Position numbers and translations under genes: made by a program. From contig NZ_WTYR01000001.1 in the NCBI RefSeq assembly GCF_009827575.1, positions 1,736,001 to 1,800,000 of the forward strand: 64,000 nt of DNA, read 5' to 3'. This document shows, one piece after another, positions 33,888 through 43,227 of the stretch. Numbering within the stretch: position 1 is the stretch's first letter; each line of letters starts with the position of its first letter. The DNA comes from Alteriqipengyuania halimionae. GTDB lineage: Bacteria > Pseudomonadota > Alphaproteobacteria > Sphingomonadales > Sphingomonadaceae. The notes beneath the pieces are model-generated. The model did no database searches and was not told where the DNA came from. It worked only from the letters and a program-made list of their open reading frames with translations.

Positions 33888-34880
33888 TCATCTCCCCAAT
33901 CGTCGCTCCCACTGCAATGCGTGGCTCACGATCGTCTCGATATCGTCATGCTGCGGCTGCCAGTCGAGCGTTTGCCGGATGCGCGAGGGATCGGAAACCA
34001 GCTCGGGCGGATCGCCCGCACGGCGGGGCTCGAGACGCCGCTCGATGGTCGAATTGGTCACCCGGTCGACCGCATCGAGCACTTCGAGCACCGAATAACC
34101 GCGGCCATAGCCGCAATTCATCGTCAGCGAACGCTCGGGCGCGGCGATCAGCGCTTCGAGCAGCAGCACATGCGCCGCAGCGAGATCGGAGACATGGATA
34201 TAGTCGCGCACGCCCGTGCCGTCGGGCGTATCGAAATCGGTCCCGAACACGCCGACATGGTCGCGTTTGCCCGCCGCGGCCTCGCAGGCGACCTTGATCA
34301 GATGCGTGGCCCCGGCGGTCGATTGTCCGGTGCGCGCCTGCGGATCGGCCCCCGCGACGTTGAAGTAGCGCAGCACGCCGTAATTGAGATCGTGCGCCGC
34401 CGCCGTGTCCGCCAGCATCCGTTCGGTCATCAGTTTCGACCAGCCATAGGGATTGATCGGCTCCTTGGGCGAATCCTCCGACACCGGCGAGGTTTCGGGC
34501 GCGCCATAGGTCGCCGCGGTGGAGCTGAAGATGAAATGCTCGATCCCGTGCGCCACCGCCTCTGCGATCAGTGCGCGGCTCTTCACCGTGTTGTTCTCGT
34601 AATATTTGAGCGGGTTCTCGACCGATTCCGGCACGACTATCGAACCGGCGAAATGCATGATCGCGCCGATGCCCTGCTCGGCGACGATGCGCGCAAGCAA
34701 GTCGGCATCGGCGATATCGCCCTGATAGAACGGAACATCCTCGGGCACCGCAAAGCGAAAGCCGGTCGACAGATTGTCGATCACCGCCACCGGCCAGCCT
34801 GCATCCCTGAGCGCCAGCACCGCGTGGCTGCCGATATAGCCGGCCCCGCCGGTAACCAGTACTGGTAGCTTCTTCTCCAT
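33888..34880 (-). CDS. galE: UDP-glucose 4-epimerase
   Basis: A 330-residue extended short-chain dehydrogenase. It has the NAD-binding GGAGYIGSH at the N-terminus, a catalytic Ser/Thr in SSTAATYG and the Y-x3-K pair in YGWSK. It interconverts UDP-glucose and UDP-galactose for polysaccharide synthesis. The C-terminal AGDPPELVSDPSRIRQTLDWQP is typical of GalE. Confidence 0.93.
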   Translation of the reverse strand: MEKKLPVLVTGGAGYIGSHAVLALRDAGWPVAVIDNLSTGFRFAVPEDVPFYQGDIADADLLARIVAEQGIGAIMHFAGSIVVPESVENPLKYYENNTVKSRALIAEAVAHGIEHFIFSSTAATYGAPETSPVSEDSPKEPINPYGWSKLMTERMLADTAAAHDLNYGVLRYFNVAGADPQARTGQSTAGATHLIKVACEAAAGKRDHVGVFGTDFDTPDGTGVRDYIHVSDLAAAHVLLLEALIAAPERSLTMNCGYGRGYSVLEVLDAVDRVTNSTIERRLEPRRAGDPPELVSDPSRIRQTLDWQPQHDDIETIVSHALQWERRLGR

Positions 34881-34989
34881 AGACGGCCTTCTAGCAGAGG
34901 TTTCGGGAACAAGGGGAGCGTTTCGTACGCTCCTTTCCTCAACAGTCCGTGAAGCGTAGGCTCACCGCCGTTGCAAAGGAGTCGCCGCC

Positions 34990-35595
34990 ATGCCCAGCAC
35001 GATCACTCGAATCGCTCTCGCCCTGTCCGCACCATTCGCGCTCGCCGCCTGCGCCAGCGCGCCTTGGGCCGGGCCGACCGAGATCACGCGGTTTTCTGCG
35101 CAGACGCTCGACGAGGCACCACGCGGCCGTATCGCGGTCACGATCGCGCCGGGCGAAGAAGCCGGCGGGCTTGCGATGCAGCCCTATATCGATGCGGTGA
35201 CACGCGAACTCGCCGCGCTCGGTTACGATCCGGTCGCGACCGGTGGCAGCCAGGTGGCCGAAGTGCGCGCCGGACGCGGAGCCTTGCTTGCCGACGGATC
35301 GCGCCGTTCGCCTGTCAGTGTCGGCGTTGGCGGATCGACCGGAACCTATGGCTCGGGCGTCGGCGTGGGCATCGGGATCAATCTGGGTGGCGGACCGCGC
35401 GAAACGGTCGACACCAGCATGGCGGTGGTGATCCGCGATATGGACACGCGCGAAGTGCTGTGGGAAGGGCGCGCCAGCTTTGCCGCAACCACCAATGCGG
35501 ACGAATACGAGGCTCGCAATGCGGCCGACAAACTAGCCAGCGCCCTGTTCGCCGGATTCCCCGGCAATTCGGGCGAAACGATCGAGGTAGAATGA
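34990..35595 (+). CDS. DUF4136-type lipoprotein
   Basis: A 201-residue lipoprotein with lipobox LAAC (Cys about 21). The mature region has the DUF4136 pattern: an N-terminal strand [26 protein letters not shown], a Gly/Ser-rich loop ([23 protein letters not shown]) and the C-terminal helix [23 protein letters not shown]. Function unknown; probably at the outer membrane. AAGGAG precedes the ATG, and its stop overlaps the next gene as ATGA. Confidence 0.8.
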   Translation: MPSTITRIALALSAPFALAACASAPWAGPTEITRFSAQTLDEAPRGRIAVTIAPGEEAGGLAMQPYIDAVTRELAALGYDPVATGGSQVAEVRAGRGALLADGSRRSPVSVGVGGSTGTYGSGVGVGIGINLGGGPRETVDTSMAVVIRDMDTREVLWEGRASFAATTNADEYEARNAADKLASALFAGFPGNSGETIEVE

Positions 35596-36725
35596 CCAAT
35601 AATATCGTGATCGATACCGCGTTCGACGCGGGCAATATCGAAGTGAAATCGATCGACGGCGCCAAGGCGCGCCTCGCGATCCGCAAGGACAACCAGTCCG
35701 AATTCAAGCAGTGGTATTATTTCCGCGTCTCGGGCGCTGCAGGCCGCCCGCTCGAACTGGTGATCGAGGATCTGAAGGACAGCGCCTATCCGGGTGGCTG
35801 GCCCGACTACAATTCGGTCGTTTCCGAAGATCGCGATTACTGGGCCCGCGCCGAAAGCAGCTATGACGAAGCGGCCGGAGCGATGACGATCCATTACGAG
35901 CCAGAAGGCGACATCGCCTGGTTCGCTTATTTCGCGCCCTATTCGCTCGAACGGCATCATGACCTGGTTTCCGAAGCCGCGCTGATGGACGGTGTGTCGC
36001 ACCGTGTGCTCGGCCACACGCTCGATCGCCGTCCACTCGATTGCCTCGACATGGGCGAAGGCGACAAGCATGTGTGGCTCTACGCCCGCCAGCACCCCGG
36101 CGAATCGATGGCCGAATGGTGGATGGAAGGCGCGCTCGAAGTGCTGACCGACATGGGCAATCCTATCGCCCGCACGCTGCGCGAGCAGTGCACGCTCCAC
36201 GTCGTGCCGAACTGCAATCCCGATGGCTCCTATCGCGGCCATCTGCGCACCAATGCGTGCGGCGCGAACCTCAACCGCGAATGGGAAAACCCGACCGCCG
36301 AACGCGCGCCCGAAGTGCTTGCCCTGCGCAATGCGATGGACGAAACCGGCGTCTACTTCGCGATGGACGTTCACGGCGACGAGGCGATCCCCGCCGCCTT
36401 CCTCGCAGGGTACGAGGGCATTCCCGACCTGACCGACGAGCATTATGCCGGGTTCACCAGCTACAAGTCGATCCTCGATCGCCGCAGCGTGCTGTTCCAG
36501 ACCGAGAAGGGGTATGACACCTCAGCGCCGGGCAAAGCCAATCTGTCGATGAGCACCACGCAGGTCGCGCATCGCTTCAAGGCGACGGCGATGACCCTCG
36601 AAATGCCCTACAAGGACAATTTCCAGCACCCCGACCCCGAACAGGGCTGGTCGCCGGAAAACTGCAAGGCCCTCGCCCACGACTGCCTCGGCGCGCTGGT
36701 GGAATGGCTGGCGGCCAAGGGCTAA
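35592..36725 (+). CDS. M14 zinc carboxypeptidase of the cytosolic carboxypeptidase (CCP) type
   Basis: A 377-residue protein. An N-terminal beta-sandwich domain typical of CCPs/AGBL proteins (about residues 1-120, with WYYFRVSG) precedes an M14 catalytic domain. Zinc ligands are His and Glu in ARQHPGESM and His in DVHGDE; the catalytic Glu lies in MTLEMPYKD. CCPs trim Glu or other C-terminal residues; the bacterial substrate is unknown. No signal peptide, so it acts in the cytoplasm. Coupled to the lipoprotein gene upstream by a four-base overlap. Confidence 0.88.
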   Translation: MTNNIVIDTAFDAGNIEVKSIDGAKARLAIRKDNQSEFKQWYYFRVSGAAGRPLELVIEDLKDSAYPGGWPDYNSVVSEDRDYWARAESSYDEAAGAMTIHYEPEGDIAWFAYFAPYSLERHHDLVSEAALMDGVSHRVLGHTLDRRPLDCLDMGEGDKHVWLYARQHPGESMAEWWMEGALEVLTDMGNPIARTLREQCTLHVVPNCNPDGSYRGHLRTNACGANLNREWENPTAERAPEVLALRNAMDETGVYFAMDVHGDEAIPAAFLAGYEGIPDLTDEHYAGFTSYKSILDRRSVLFQTEKGYDTSAPGKANLSMSTTQVAHRFKATAMTLEMPYKDNFQHPDPEQGWSPENCKALAHDCLGALVEWLAAKG

Positions 36726-36745
36726 CGCCCAAGGCTTCCAGCCGA

Positions 36746-36919
36746 TCAACCCGCCAGGACTTTCTCCGACACTTCTTCGGGCGTGCCGACGACGAGCAAT
36801 GGCTGCCCTCCGACGATGCCGACAGTGGTCTGACCATTTTCGGCTTCGCGGAGCCAAGCGATGTTGGAGGCGACGACGAGGTAGTTGCCGCCGCGCGAAT
36901 GTAGCTTGATGAATTTCAT
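36746..36919 (-). CDS. 57-residue conserved-looking small protein
   Basis: The protein starts MKFIKLHSRGGNYLVVASNI and continues with alternating strands to TPEEVSEKVLAG. The layout (short beta strands, Asn near residue 12, small hydrophobic core) recalls the FlbD-like small proteins of flagellar operons, but no flagellar genes are nearby, so this is only a resemblance. It lies 79 bases downstream of cdd on the same strand, after a hairpin. Codon use looks like its neighbours. Confidence 0.6.
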   Translation of the reverse strand: MKFIKLHSRGGNYLVVASNIAWLREAENGQTTVGIVGGQPLLVVGTPEEVSEKVLAG

Positions 36920-36963
36920 GAGTGCGACTCCGGTGCGCGATGTGCGCCGGAGGATTTTACCGC

Positions 36964-36982
36964 GAAGAGCTTAACGCTCTTC
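36964..36982 (-). terminator. Hairpin between cdd and the 57-residue gene
   Basis: GAAGAGC and GCTCTTC form a 7-bp stem with a 5-base loop, 17 bases after the cdd stop. Only a short A/T stretch (TAAAAT) follows, so termination would be weak. A second imperfect stem (CTCCGG/CCGGAG) lies nearer the next gene at about 36928-36953. Confidence 0.4.
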
Positions 36983-36998
36983 CCTCGCTGGGTGAGCG

Positions 36999-37412
36999 TT
37001 AGAGGCTGGCGGGACCGAATGCGTCCGGCAGCAACGCACTGAGCGTGGTGCTTCGAACCTCGGAGGGGCCGACACAGAGAACCACGGGATCGGTGCCGCC
37101 GAGCGCCGCCAACTCGTTCAGGACCTGGCGGCAACGGCCGCAGGGGGTGAGCGGTTCGTCGCCCGGCCCGGTCACCGCAACCGCTTCGAGCCCGCCGCGC
37201 ACGCCTGCGTCCATCGCCTTCGCGACCGCGACCGTTTCGGCACACAGGGCGAGGCCGTAGCTGGCGTTCTCGATATTGGTACCGGTCACGACCGAGCCGT
37301 CGGCAAAGCGCAGTGCCGCGCCCACCGGAAAGGCGGAATAGGGCGAATAGGAATGCTCGGCTGCCGCACGCGCGGCGGCGATCAGGTCTTCGTCGGTCAT
37401 TATTTTACCCAT
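36999..37412 (-). CDS. cdd: Cytidine deaminase
   Basis: A 137-residue homotetrameric-type enzyme. The catalytic zinc site is in CAETVAV (Cys-Ala-Glu, proton-shuttle Glu) and PCGRCRQVL (P-C-x2-C); the substrate strand is TGTNIENASYGL. It deaminates cytidine and deoxycytidine in pyrimidine salvage. Its ATG directly follows the stop of the GH25-like gene; ATG at 37400 is an alternative start. Confidence 0.93.
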   Translation of the reverse strand: MGKIMTDEDLIAAARAAAEHSYSPYSAFPVGAALRFADGSVVTGTNIENASYGLALCAETVAVAKAMDAGVRGGLEAVAVTGPGDEPLTPCGRCRQVLNELAALGGTDPVVLCVGPSEVRSTTLSALLPDAFGPASL

Positions 37413-38108
37413 TCATTCCCGCGCCACGACCCAGCGCACGGTCGATTCGCCGCCTTCGTAGGCGTGGTAGGGGTTGGCGGTCCACAGTGTCCACGGACGT
37501 CCGGCATAATCGGGCTCGCGCCAGGTGCGCGAGAGCCAGAGGTCGCGCTCGATCCGGTTGGCGAGCTTAAAATGCTCCTCCGCGCCGCTCGAAATCTTGA
37601 GGATGGCGGGCTTGCCGGTGTGGGTTTCTATCTGATTGAGCAGTGTCGTAAGCTCGCTTTCGACCGCAGCATCCGAAATCGTTTGATCGCACGCGTCCTG
37701 CGTTTTCGACAGGTCGATCACCGGGGGCAGCAATTCGGCATCGCGCGGGACGACAGTGGCGAAATTGCCCGCCTGTGGATCGGCCGGCTGACACGGATCG
37801 AAGCGATGCACGGCGCCCACTGCGAGCCCCGCAGCCCGCGCGCGTTCCATCTGGGTATTGATCTCGCCGTCCCTCGCAAAACTGCCCGAACTCGCCTCGA
37901 GATAGACGAAACCTGCGCCATTTGCCTTGAGCGCGGGCCAGTTGGCCGGGCCGTCTTCCATGCCCCAGAGCACGCCTTGCAGAGGGTAGCGCGCGCGATC
38001 GGGCGTCCATCCGCGCAGTTGCCACCACGCCGCCGCGCCCGCCACGATGGCGACGAGCAACAGCAGCGCGAGAACGCGCCAAAGCCATTTTCGCGAAGTG
38101 CGAGCCAC
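37413..38108 (-). CDS. GH25 lysozyme-like membrane-anchored protein, probably degenerate
   Basis: A 231-residue protein with an N-terminal membrane anchor (WLWRVLALLLLVAIVAGAAAWW) and a GH25-like barrel: LQGVLWGMEDGPANWPALKANGAGFVYLEAS, GLAVGAVHRFDPCQPADPQA, LPPVIDLSK. Active GH25 enzymes need an Asp-x-Glu pair at the third of these; here it reads Asp-Leu-Ser. The first catalytic Asp (D-x-S near the start) is also replaced. It may bind peptidoglycan without cutting it. The start is GTG with AGAGG upstream. Confidence 0.72.
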   Translation of the reverse strand: MARTSRKWLWRVLALLLLVAIVAGAAAWWQLRGWTPDRARYPLQGVLWGMEDGPANWPALKANGAGFVYLEASSGSFARDGEINTQMERARAAGLAVGAVHRFDPCQPADPQAGNFATVVPRDAELLPPVIDLSKTQDACDQTISDAAVESELTTLLNQIETHTGKPAILKISSGAEEHFKLANRIERDLWLSRTWREPDYAGRPWTLWTANPYHAYEGGESTVRWVVARE

Positions 38109-38126
38109 AAATACCTCTGTCGAAAT

Positions 38127-38609
38127 TCAGTTCTTGATATGGAGGACGCAGATCAAAGTGAAGAGCCGACGCGCGGTTGCGAAGTCGGTTTCCACTTTTC
38201 CCTCCAGCCGTTCGAGCAGCAGCTCGGCGGCGTTGTTGTGCACCCCGCGCCGCGCCATGTCGATCGTCTCGATCTCCTGCGGGGTGGCCTTGCGGATGGC
38301 CTGGTAATAGCTGTCGCAGATCGCGAAATAATCGCGGATCGGGCGCCGAAATCGCGCCAGTCCCAGCACCAGCGTCTCGAGTTCGGCATCGGCCTCGTCC
38401 GCGATCACGAGCACCAGCCGCCCGTCGCGCACCGACAGATGCAGGTGGTACGGGCCGTCCGCCCCCTTCTCCACCGTACGCAGCGGCTTGAAGGTATTAT
38501 CCTCGATCAGATCGAAGATGGCGATGCGCCGCTCCTGCTCGATATCGGCGTTGCGCCACAAAATGGTCGCCTCGTCGAGTTCGATCTTCAAGATACGGTG
38601 GTCGGGCAT
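38127..38609 (-). CDS. UPF0262 family protein
   Basis: A 160-residue protein matching the alphaproteobacterial UPF0262 family: DHRILKIELDE at the start, RRIAIFDLIEDNTF, GPYHLHLSVRDGRLVL, LGLARFRRPIRDYFAICDSYYQAIR and ARRGVHNNAAELLLERLEGKVETDFATARRLFTLICVLHIKN at the end. Function unknown, strictly alphaproteobacterial as far as I know. The start is at MPDHRIL. It is followed by the GH25-like and cdd genes on the same strand. Confidence 0.9.
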   Translation of the reverse strand: MPDHRILKIELDEATILWRNADIEQERRIAIFDLIEDNTFKPLRTVEKGADGPYHLHLSVRDGRLVLVIADEADAELETLVLGLARFRRPIRDYFAICDSYYQAIRKATPQEIETIDMARRGVHNNAAELLLERLEGKVETDFATARRLFTLICVLHIKN

Positions 38610-38754
38610 CGCTAACCGAATTGCAGATTCGCTCCGTCCCGTCACCCCCTACGACGCGCCGGCGCGATTCGTCTCCGCAATCCACAGGTCAAGACGGGTC
38701 GGGAAAGAAACTCCCGCCCTTGAGAACGCTGCGCCACTCCCGCAGATAGGACCC

Positions 38755-40263
38755 ATGGCCGACCAAGATCTCATCATCCGTGACGATAAACATGCCGCGC
38801 AGGCGCTGCCTTCGAACATCGAGGCCGAAGCCGCCTTCCTGGGGGCCGTGCTGTTCGACAACCGCGTGATCGAGGAACTGCCGGTGTCGCTGCAGCCCCA
38901 GCACTTCTTCGAATCGATCCACGAGAAGATCTACGAGCGTATCCTCCAGCTGATCGATCGGAACGCGACCGCCAGCCCGGTCTCGCTGAAGCCCTATTTC
39001 GAAGGCGACGAAGCGCTCGCCGACCTCGGCGGCACCGGATACCTGATGCAGCTTTCGGGCACCGGGCTCGGCACTTTGGCGGCGCGCGAACTGGCCAAGC
39101 AGATCTACGACCTGGCGCTACTGCGCGAACTGGTCGCGGTCGGCCGCGAACTCGTGACCGGGGCGATGGACACGAGCGAGGACATCTCGCCGCAGACCCA
39201 GATCGAGAACGCCGAATCGCAGCTCTACAAGGTGGCCGAAGGCTCCGCGACGAACGAGAGCGCGAAAAGCTTCGGCACGGCGAGCATGGAATCGCTGCGC
39301 CAGATCGAGCTGGCGCTCAAATCGGGCGGCAAGGTTTCGGGCAAGACCACCGGCTTCGTCTCCATAAACTCGCAGACCGGCGGCCTGCACGGTTCGGACC
39401 TCATCATCGTCGCCGGCCGTCCGGGCATGGGCAAATCCGCTATCGCGACCAACATCGCCTTCAATGCCGCCGAGCGCCTGCGCACCGATCGCGAGGCGGG
39501 GATCGACGACAAGGAATCGATCGGCGCCGGCGTCGCGCTGTTCAGCCTCGAAATGAGCGCCGACCAGCTCGCCACGCGTATCCTGGCCGAGCAATCTGGC
39601 ATCAGCTCATCCGCCCTGCGCATGGGCAAATTGTCCAAAGAGGACTTCGCCCAGCTCGCGCATGCCAGCCAGCGCCTCGCCGAACTGCCGCTCTATATCG
39701 ACGATACGGCGGGTCTGACGATCGCAGGTCTGCGCGCGCGAGCCCGGCGTTTGAAGCGCCGTCACAATATCGGCCTGATCATCATCGACTACCTGCAATT
39801 GCTGCAGGGCTCGGGCAAGCGCGCGAGCGACAACCGCGTGAACGAGATTTCCGAGATCAGCCGCGGATTGAAAACGCTGGCGAAGGAACTCGAAGTCCCG
39901 GTGATCGCGCTCTCGCAGCTGAGCCGCGCGGTCGAGCAGCGCGACGACAAGCGTCCGATGCTTTCGGACCTGCGCGAATCGGGCTCGATCGAGCAGGACG
40001 CCGACATGGTGTGGTTCATCTACCGCGAGGATTATTACGTCGCCGCGCGTGAACCCAAGCGTCCGGTCGAGACCGACGATGCCGCGGTCCACGAAACCCA
40101 TGCCGCGTGGATGGCCGAGATGGAACGGGTCTACGGCTTGTCGGAACTGATCGTCGCCAAACAGCGCCACGGCTCGACCGGCAAGGTTCGCCTGCGCTTC
40201 GAGCACAAGATCACCAAGTTCTCCGATCTCGCAGACGAGGATTACGGCTCGCCGGATTACTAG
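38755..40263 (+). CDS. dnaB: Replicative DNA helicase DnaB
   Basis: A 502-residue protein. The N-terminal helical domain begins near LPSNIEAEAAFLGAVLFDNRVIEEL, then a linker, then the RecA-like domain with Walker A GRPGMGKS, Walker B LIIIDYLQLL, the arginine-finger region and EQDADMVWFIYREDYY. It unwinds DNA at the replication fork. A short insertion in the helicase domain (DREAGIDDKESIGAG) and a spacer near ETDDAAVHETHAAW are usual in alphaproteobacterial DnaB. Confidence 0.96.
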   Translation: MADQDLIIRDDKHAAQALPSNIEAEAAFLGAVLFDNRVIEELPVSLQPQHFFESIHEKIYERILQLIDRNATASPVSLKPYFEGDEALADLGGTGYLMQLSGTGLGTLAARELAKQIYDLALLRELVAVGRELVTGAMDTSEDISPQTQIENAESQLYKVAEGSATNESAKSFGTASMESLRQIELALKSGGKVSGKTTGFVSINSQTGGLHGSDLIIVAGRPGMGKSAIATNIAFNAAERLRTDREAGIDDKESIGAGVALFSLEMSADQLATRILAEQSGISSSALRMGKLSKEDFAQLAHASQRLAELPLYIDDTAGLTIAGLRARARRLKRRHNIGLIIIDYLQLLQGSGKRASDNRVNEISEISRGLKTLAKELEVPVIALSQLSRAVEQRDDKRPMLSDLRESGSIEQDADMVWFIYREDYYVAAREPKRPVETDDAAVHETHAAWMAEMERVYGLSELIVAKQRHGSTGKVRLRFEHKITKFSDLADEDYGSPDY

Positions 40264-40266
40264 CGC

Positions 40267-41445
40267 TCAAAGGCCCAGGTTCAGACGCCGGCTCACCGTG
40301 TAATCGACCACCGCAACGAGGAACCAGCTGAGGTTCCATTTGATGCGCGTCCAGAAACCGCTGCGCTGCTTTTGCAGTTCGGGGGTGATCTCGGTCGAGG
40401 CGGGCACGTGTCCGTCCACGAATTTCCTCATCCGGTCGGCCAAGCCCTTGTCCTCGATCCGCAGCATCAGTTCGAGATTCACGTACAGGCTGCGCATGTC
40501 GAAATTGGCGCTGCCGAGATAGACCGTATCGTCGAGCACGATCAGTTTCATGTGCAGTTTGCACGGTTCGAATTCGTAGATCGTCGCCCCACGCTTCAGC
40601 AGACCGTGATAAAGCGATCGCGAGGCGCCGATCGTCGCGCCGTTATCCGATTTAGCGGCCATCACCAGCCGGGTCTCGCCCTTGCGTGCGATGTTGCCGA
40701 TTCGCTTGATCAGGCGCTGCGGGGGCGAGAAATAGGCCATGATCATGTCGAGCCGCTGCCCGTGCATCAGATCGTTGGACACCCGCTTCGCCCAGCTCGA
40801 CAGGCCCTTGGTTGGGCCACCGATCAGCAATTGGACGGGGCCGTCGCCCGGATCCCATTCGCGCAGCATCTTGCGGATCGCCCGCCACTGCTTGTGTTCG
40901 CTAGCGGTCCAGCTTTCGAGCTTGTCGTACCAGTCGCACAGCCGATCGACCCCGCTGCCCTCGATCACGATGCCCAGATCGTGCCAGCCATTCTCGCACG
41001 GCCCCTCGAAATAGCCATCCTCGATATTGAAGCCGCCGAACATGGCTCGCGTGCCGTCGGCGATCGCCATCTTCTGGTGGTTGCGAATCAGGTACCGCTG
41101 CGAGAGCTTGGCAGAAAAGGTGGCGAACACGCCGCCCGCAGCGACCAGATCGTCGAAGAATTGCGCTTCGGCCGAGGCACCGAAGCTGTCGACCAGCAGT
41201 TTGACCGCGACACCGCGCTTCGCCGCGCGGACCAGCGCATCGCGGGTCCGGACCGATGCTTCGTCCTCGGCGAAGATATAGAAACACAGGCGCAGCGTCT
41301 CTTCGGCGCCGTCAATCAGCTCAACCAGCGCCTCGAACCGGTCGCGGCCATCGGGATAGAAGGTCAGGGTCTGCCCCTGCGCTTCGACCGTGAACGGATC
41401 GGGATCGTGGAAGCTGCGCGCTTCGGGGGGACAGGTTTCGTCCAT
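40267..41445 (-). CDS. Phospholipase D/cardiolipin synthase-like protein
   Basis: A 392-residue protein with two HKD motifs: NHQKMAIAD near residue 125 and LHMKLIVLDD near 300, each followed by the Gly-Gly/Gly-Ser-x-Asn element (GGFN, GSANFD). This is the cardiolipin synthase-type PLD layout. It lacks N-terminal membrane helices; the C-terminal WTRIKWNLSWFLVAVVDY may bind membrane. The start at MDETCPPEAR is preferred over ATG at 41481. Convergent with dnaB, stops three bases apart. Confidence 0.85.
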   Translation of the reverse strand: MDETCPPEARSFHDPDPFTVEAQGQTLTFYPDGRDRFEALVELIDGAEETLRLCFYIFAEDEASVRTRDALVRAAKRGVAVKLLVDSFGASAEAQFFDDLVAAGGVFATFSAKLSQRYLIRNHQKMAIADGTRAMFGGFNIEDGYFEGPCENGWHDLGIVIEGSGVDRLCDWYDKLESWTASEHKQWRAIRKMLREWDPGDGPVQLLIGGPTKGLSSWAKRVSNDLMHGQRLDMIMAYFSPPQRLIKRIGNIARKGETRLVMAAKSDNGATIGASRSLYHGLLKRGATIYEFEPCKLHMKLIVLDDTVYLGSANFDMRSLYVNLELMLRIEDKGLADRMRKFVDGHVPASTEITPELQKQRSGFWTRIKWNLSWFLVAVVDYTVSRRLNLGL

Positions 41446-41563
41446 CGCCAAGCGCTTCGCACCCCTTGCGCCCGCGCGCAATGCTTGACTTTTGCCGCCT
41501 TCCTACCTAGCTCCCGCCTCTTCCCGACAGACATGTCGCAACCAGAACTTACGGGAGTGCCCG

Positions 41564-41908
41564 ATGGCGCGCGTTACCGTCGAAGATTGTGTCGACAAGA
41601 TCCCCAACCGTTTCGACCTCGTCCTGCTCGCCGCGCAGCGTGCGCGCGAGATTTCGGGCGGCGCGGAAATCACGCTCGAGCGTGATCGCGACAAGAACCC
41701 GGTCGTCGCCCTGCGTGAAATCGCAGAGCAGAACGTCAAGCCCAAGGACCTCAAGGAATCTGTGGTCCAGGGCCTCCAGCGCGTGGTCGAGGAAGACGAC
41801 GACGAGATCGACGACATCGGTTCGCTGAGCCAGTCGGCCGAAGCGCTGCGCATTTCGGCTTCGCAGCCGGCGCGCCCGACCTCGATCGGGAGCGATTACG
41901 AAGGCTGA
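41564..41908 (+). CDS. rpoZ: DNA-directed RNA polymerase omega subunit
   Basis: A 114-residue protein with the invariant start [20 protein letters not shown], followed by [13 protein letters not shown] and [11 protein letters not shown]. Omega helps assemble and stabilise beta-prime and can take part in the ppGpp response. The C-terminal 30 residues are acidic ([12 protein letters not shown]). Terminator follows. Confidence 0.96.
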   Translation: MARVTVEDCVDKIPNRFDLVLLAAQRAREISGGAEITLERDRDKNPVVALREIAEQNVKPKDLKESVVQGLQRVVEEDDDEIDDIGSLSQSAEALRISASQPARPTSIGSDYEG

Positions 41909-41933
41909 TCAGCCGGACAATCGACGAAAAACC

Positions 41934-41959
41934 GGGCCGCCCTGATGGGCGGCCCTTTT
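41934..41959 (+). terminator. Rho-independent terminator of rpoZ
   Basis: GGGCCGCCC and GGGCGGCCC form a 9-bp stem with a TGAT loop followed by TTTTC. It lies 25 bases after the rpoZ stop. Confidence 0.9.
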
Positions 41960-42008
41960 CGTATCTGCGATCCACGCTATCATGAGGGCGCAACGGGGGT
42001 TTCACGCG

Positions 42009-43223
42009 ATGAGCGATTTCGGCGATGCAATCGGCACGGCGACAGAAGGTGGGCTTTATTCGAGTGCGGTCTCGAAGGACGATGGCACTGCCTCGCTGTC
42101 GAAAGACGGATTGCGAGGCGGGCATTTCGCCGAAGAGGTCTGCCTCAACTGCGGAACACCGCTACAAGGGCCGCATTGCCACAATTGCGGCCAGAAAGTG
42201 CACCTGCACCGCACCATCGGTGCCTTCATGCACGACCTGCTGCACGGCGCGCTGCATTTCGAAGGCAAGATGTGGTCGACGCTGCCCAAGCTGATCCTGA
42301 AACCGGGCGAGTTGACCCGTCGCTATATCGCCGGGGAGCGGGCCAAGTTCGTCTCACCGATGGCGATCTTCCTGTTCACCGTGTTCCTGATGTTCGCCGT
42401 GTTCCAGGCACTCGGGCTATCCGTTCCCGCCGATATCGGTGGCGGTCCGGACGCGGAAGAAGCCCTGGTCGAGGAGCGCGAAGATCTCGAAGGGCGCCGC
42501 GCTGAGTTACAGACCGAAATCGCTGAGGCGGAAACCGACGCCGAGCGCGGCGCGCTCGAAAGCGAACTCGCCGAGCTCGAACGCGAAATTAACGGTCTGG
42601 ATGCTGCGCGCGCCTTGATAGACGGCGAAGATATGGCGGCTGTGGCGGCCGTCGCGCAGGGCGAAGTCTCCGATGAGTCGGCAAGCGATGCCGGGGAAAC
42701 CGGCTCCACCGCCGATGGCGCTTCCCCCGAAACCCGGAAGGCATCGTCGCGCGGTCGCAACAAGTTCAACCTTACCATCGGGGGCTCGGACGACTCGCCA
42801 TTTCTCGAGAAGCTCCAACACAAATGGCGCACAAATCCCGGGCTGATGCTCTACAAGCTGCAATCGAACAGCTACAAGTTCAGCTGGCTGCTGATCCCGC
42901 TATCGATCCCGTTCGTATGGCTGTTGTTCCTCTGGAAGCGCGATTTCCGGGCCTACGATCACGCGATTTTCGTGACCTATTCGCTGGCCTTCATGTCGAT
43001 GCTCTTCATCGTGCTGAGCATTCTGGGCGTCATGGGCGTCGGCCCGGCAATCCTTGCCAGCGCAGGCGCAATCATCCCGCCCGTTCACATCTACAAGCAG
43101 TTGCGCGGAGCCTACGGGCTGTCACGATTCTCGACCATCTGGCGCCTGGCCGTGTTGCTGGTCTTCATTTTCGTCGTGCTCTCGCTGTTCGCCTACCTGT
43201 TGTTCCTGCTCGGCGCGTTCTGA
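42009..43223 (+). CDS. DUF3667 domain membrane protein with zinc ribbon and coiled coil
   Basis: A 404-residue protein. An N-terminal zinc ribbon (CLNCGTPLQGPHCHNCGQ, about residues 45-62) is followed by the DUF3667 core (FMHDLLHGALHFEGKMWSTLPKLILKPGELTRRYIAGERAKFVSPMAIFLF). Next comes a membrane helix, then a long acidic coiled coil (about residues 150-210), and finally three to four membrane helices at the C-terminus. The cytoplasmic or periplasmic coiled coil is longer than in simple DUF3667 proteins. Function unknown. Confidence 0.8.
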   Translation: MSDFGDAIGTATEGGLYSSAVSKDDGTASLSKDGLRGGHFAEEVCLNCGTPLQGPHCHNCGQKVHLHRTIGAFMHDLLHGALHFEGKMWSTLPKLILKPGELTRRYIAGERAKFVSPMAIFLFTVFLMFAVFQALGLSVPADIGGGPDAEEALVEEREDLEGRRAELQTEIAEAETDAERGALESELAELEREINGLDAARALIDGEDMAAVAAVAQGEVSDESASDAGETGSTADGASPETRKASSRGRNKFNLTIGGSDDSPFLEKLQHKWRTNPGLMLYKLQSNSYKFSWLLIPLSIPFVWLLFLWKRDFRAYDHAIFVTYSLAFMSMLFIVLSILGVMGVGPAILASAGAIIPPVHIYKQLRGAYGLSRFSTIWRLAVLLVFIFVVLSLFAYLLFLLGAF

Positions 43224-43227
43224 CGCA

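Noticed and set aside
41446-41481. Earlier ATG (41481) for the PLD protein
   Set aside because: Possible, but the 12 extra residues are basic and low in conservation value; MDETCPPEAR was preferred without strong proof.
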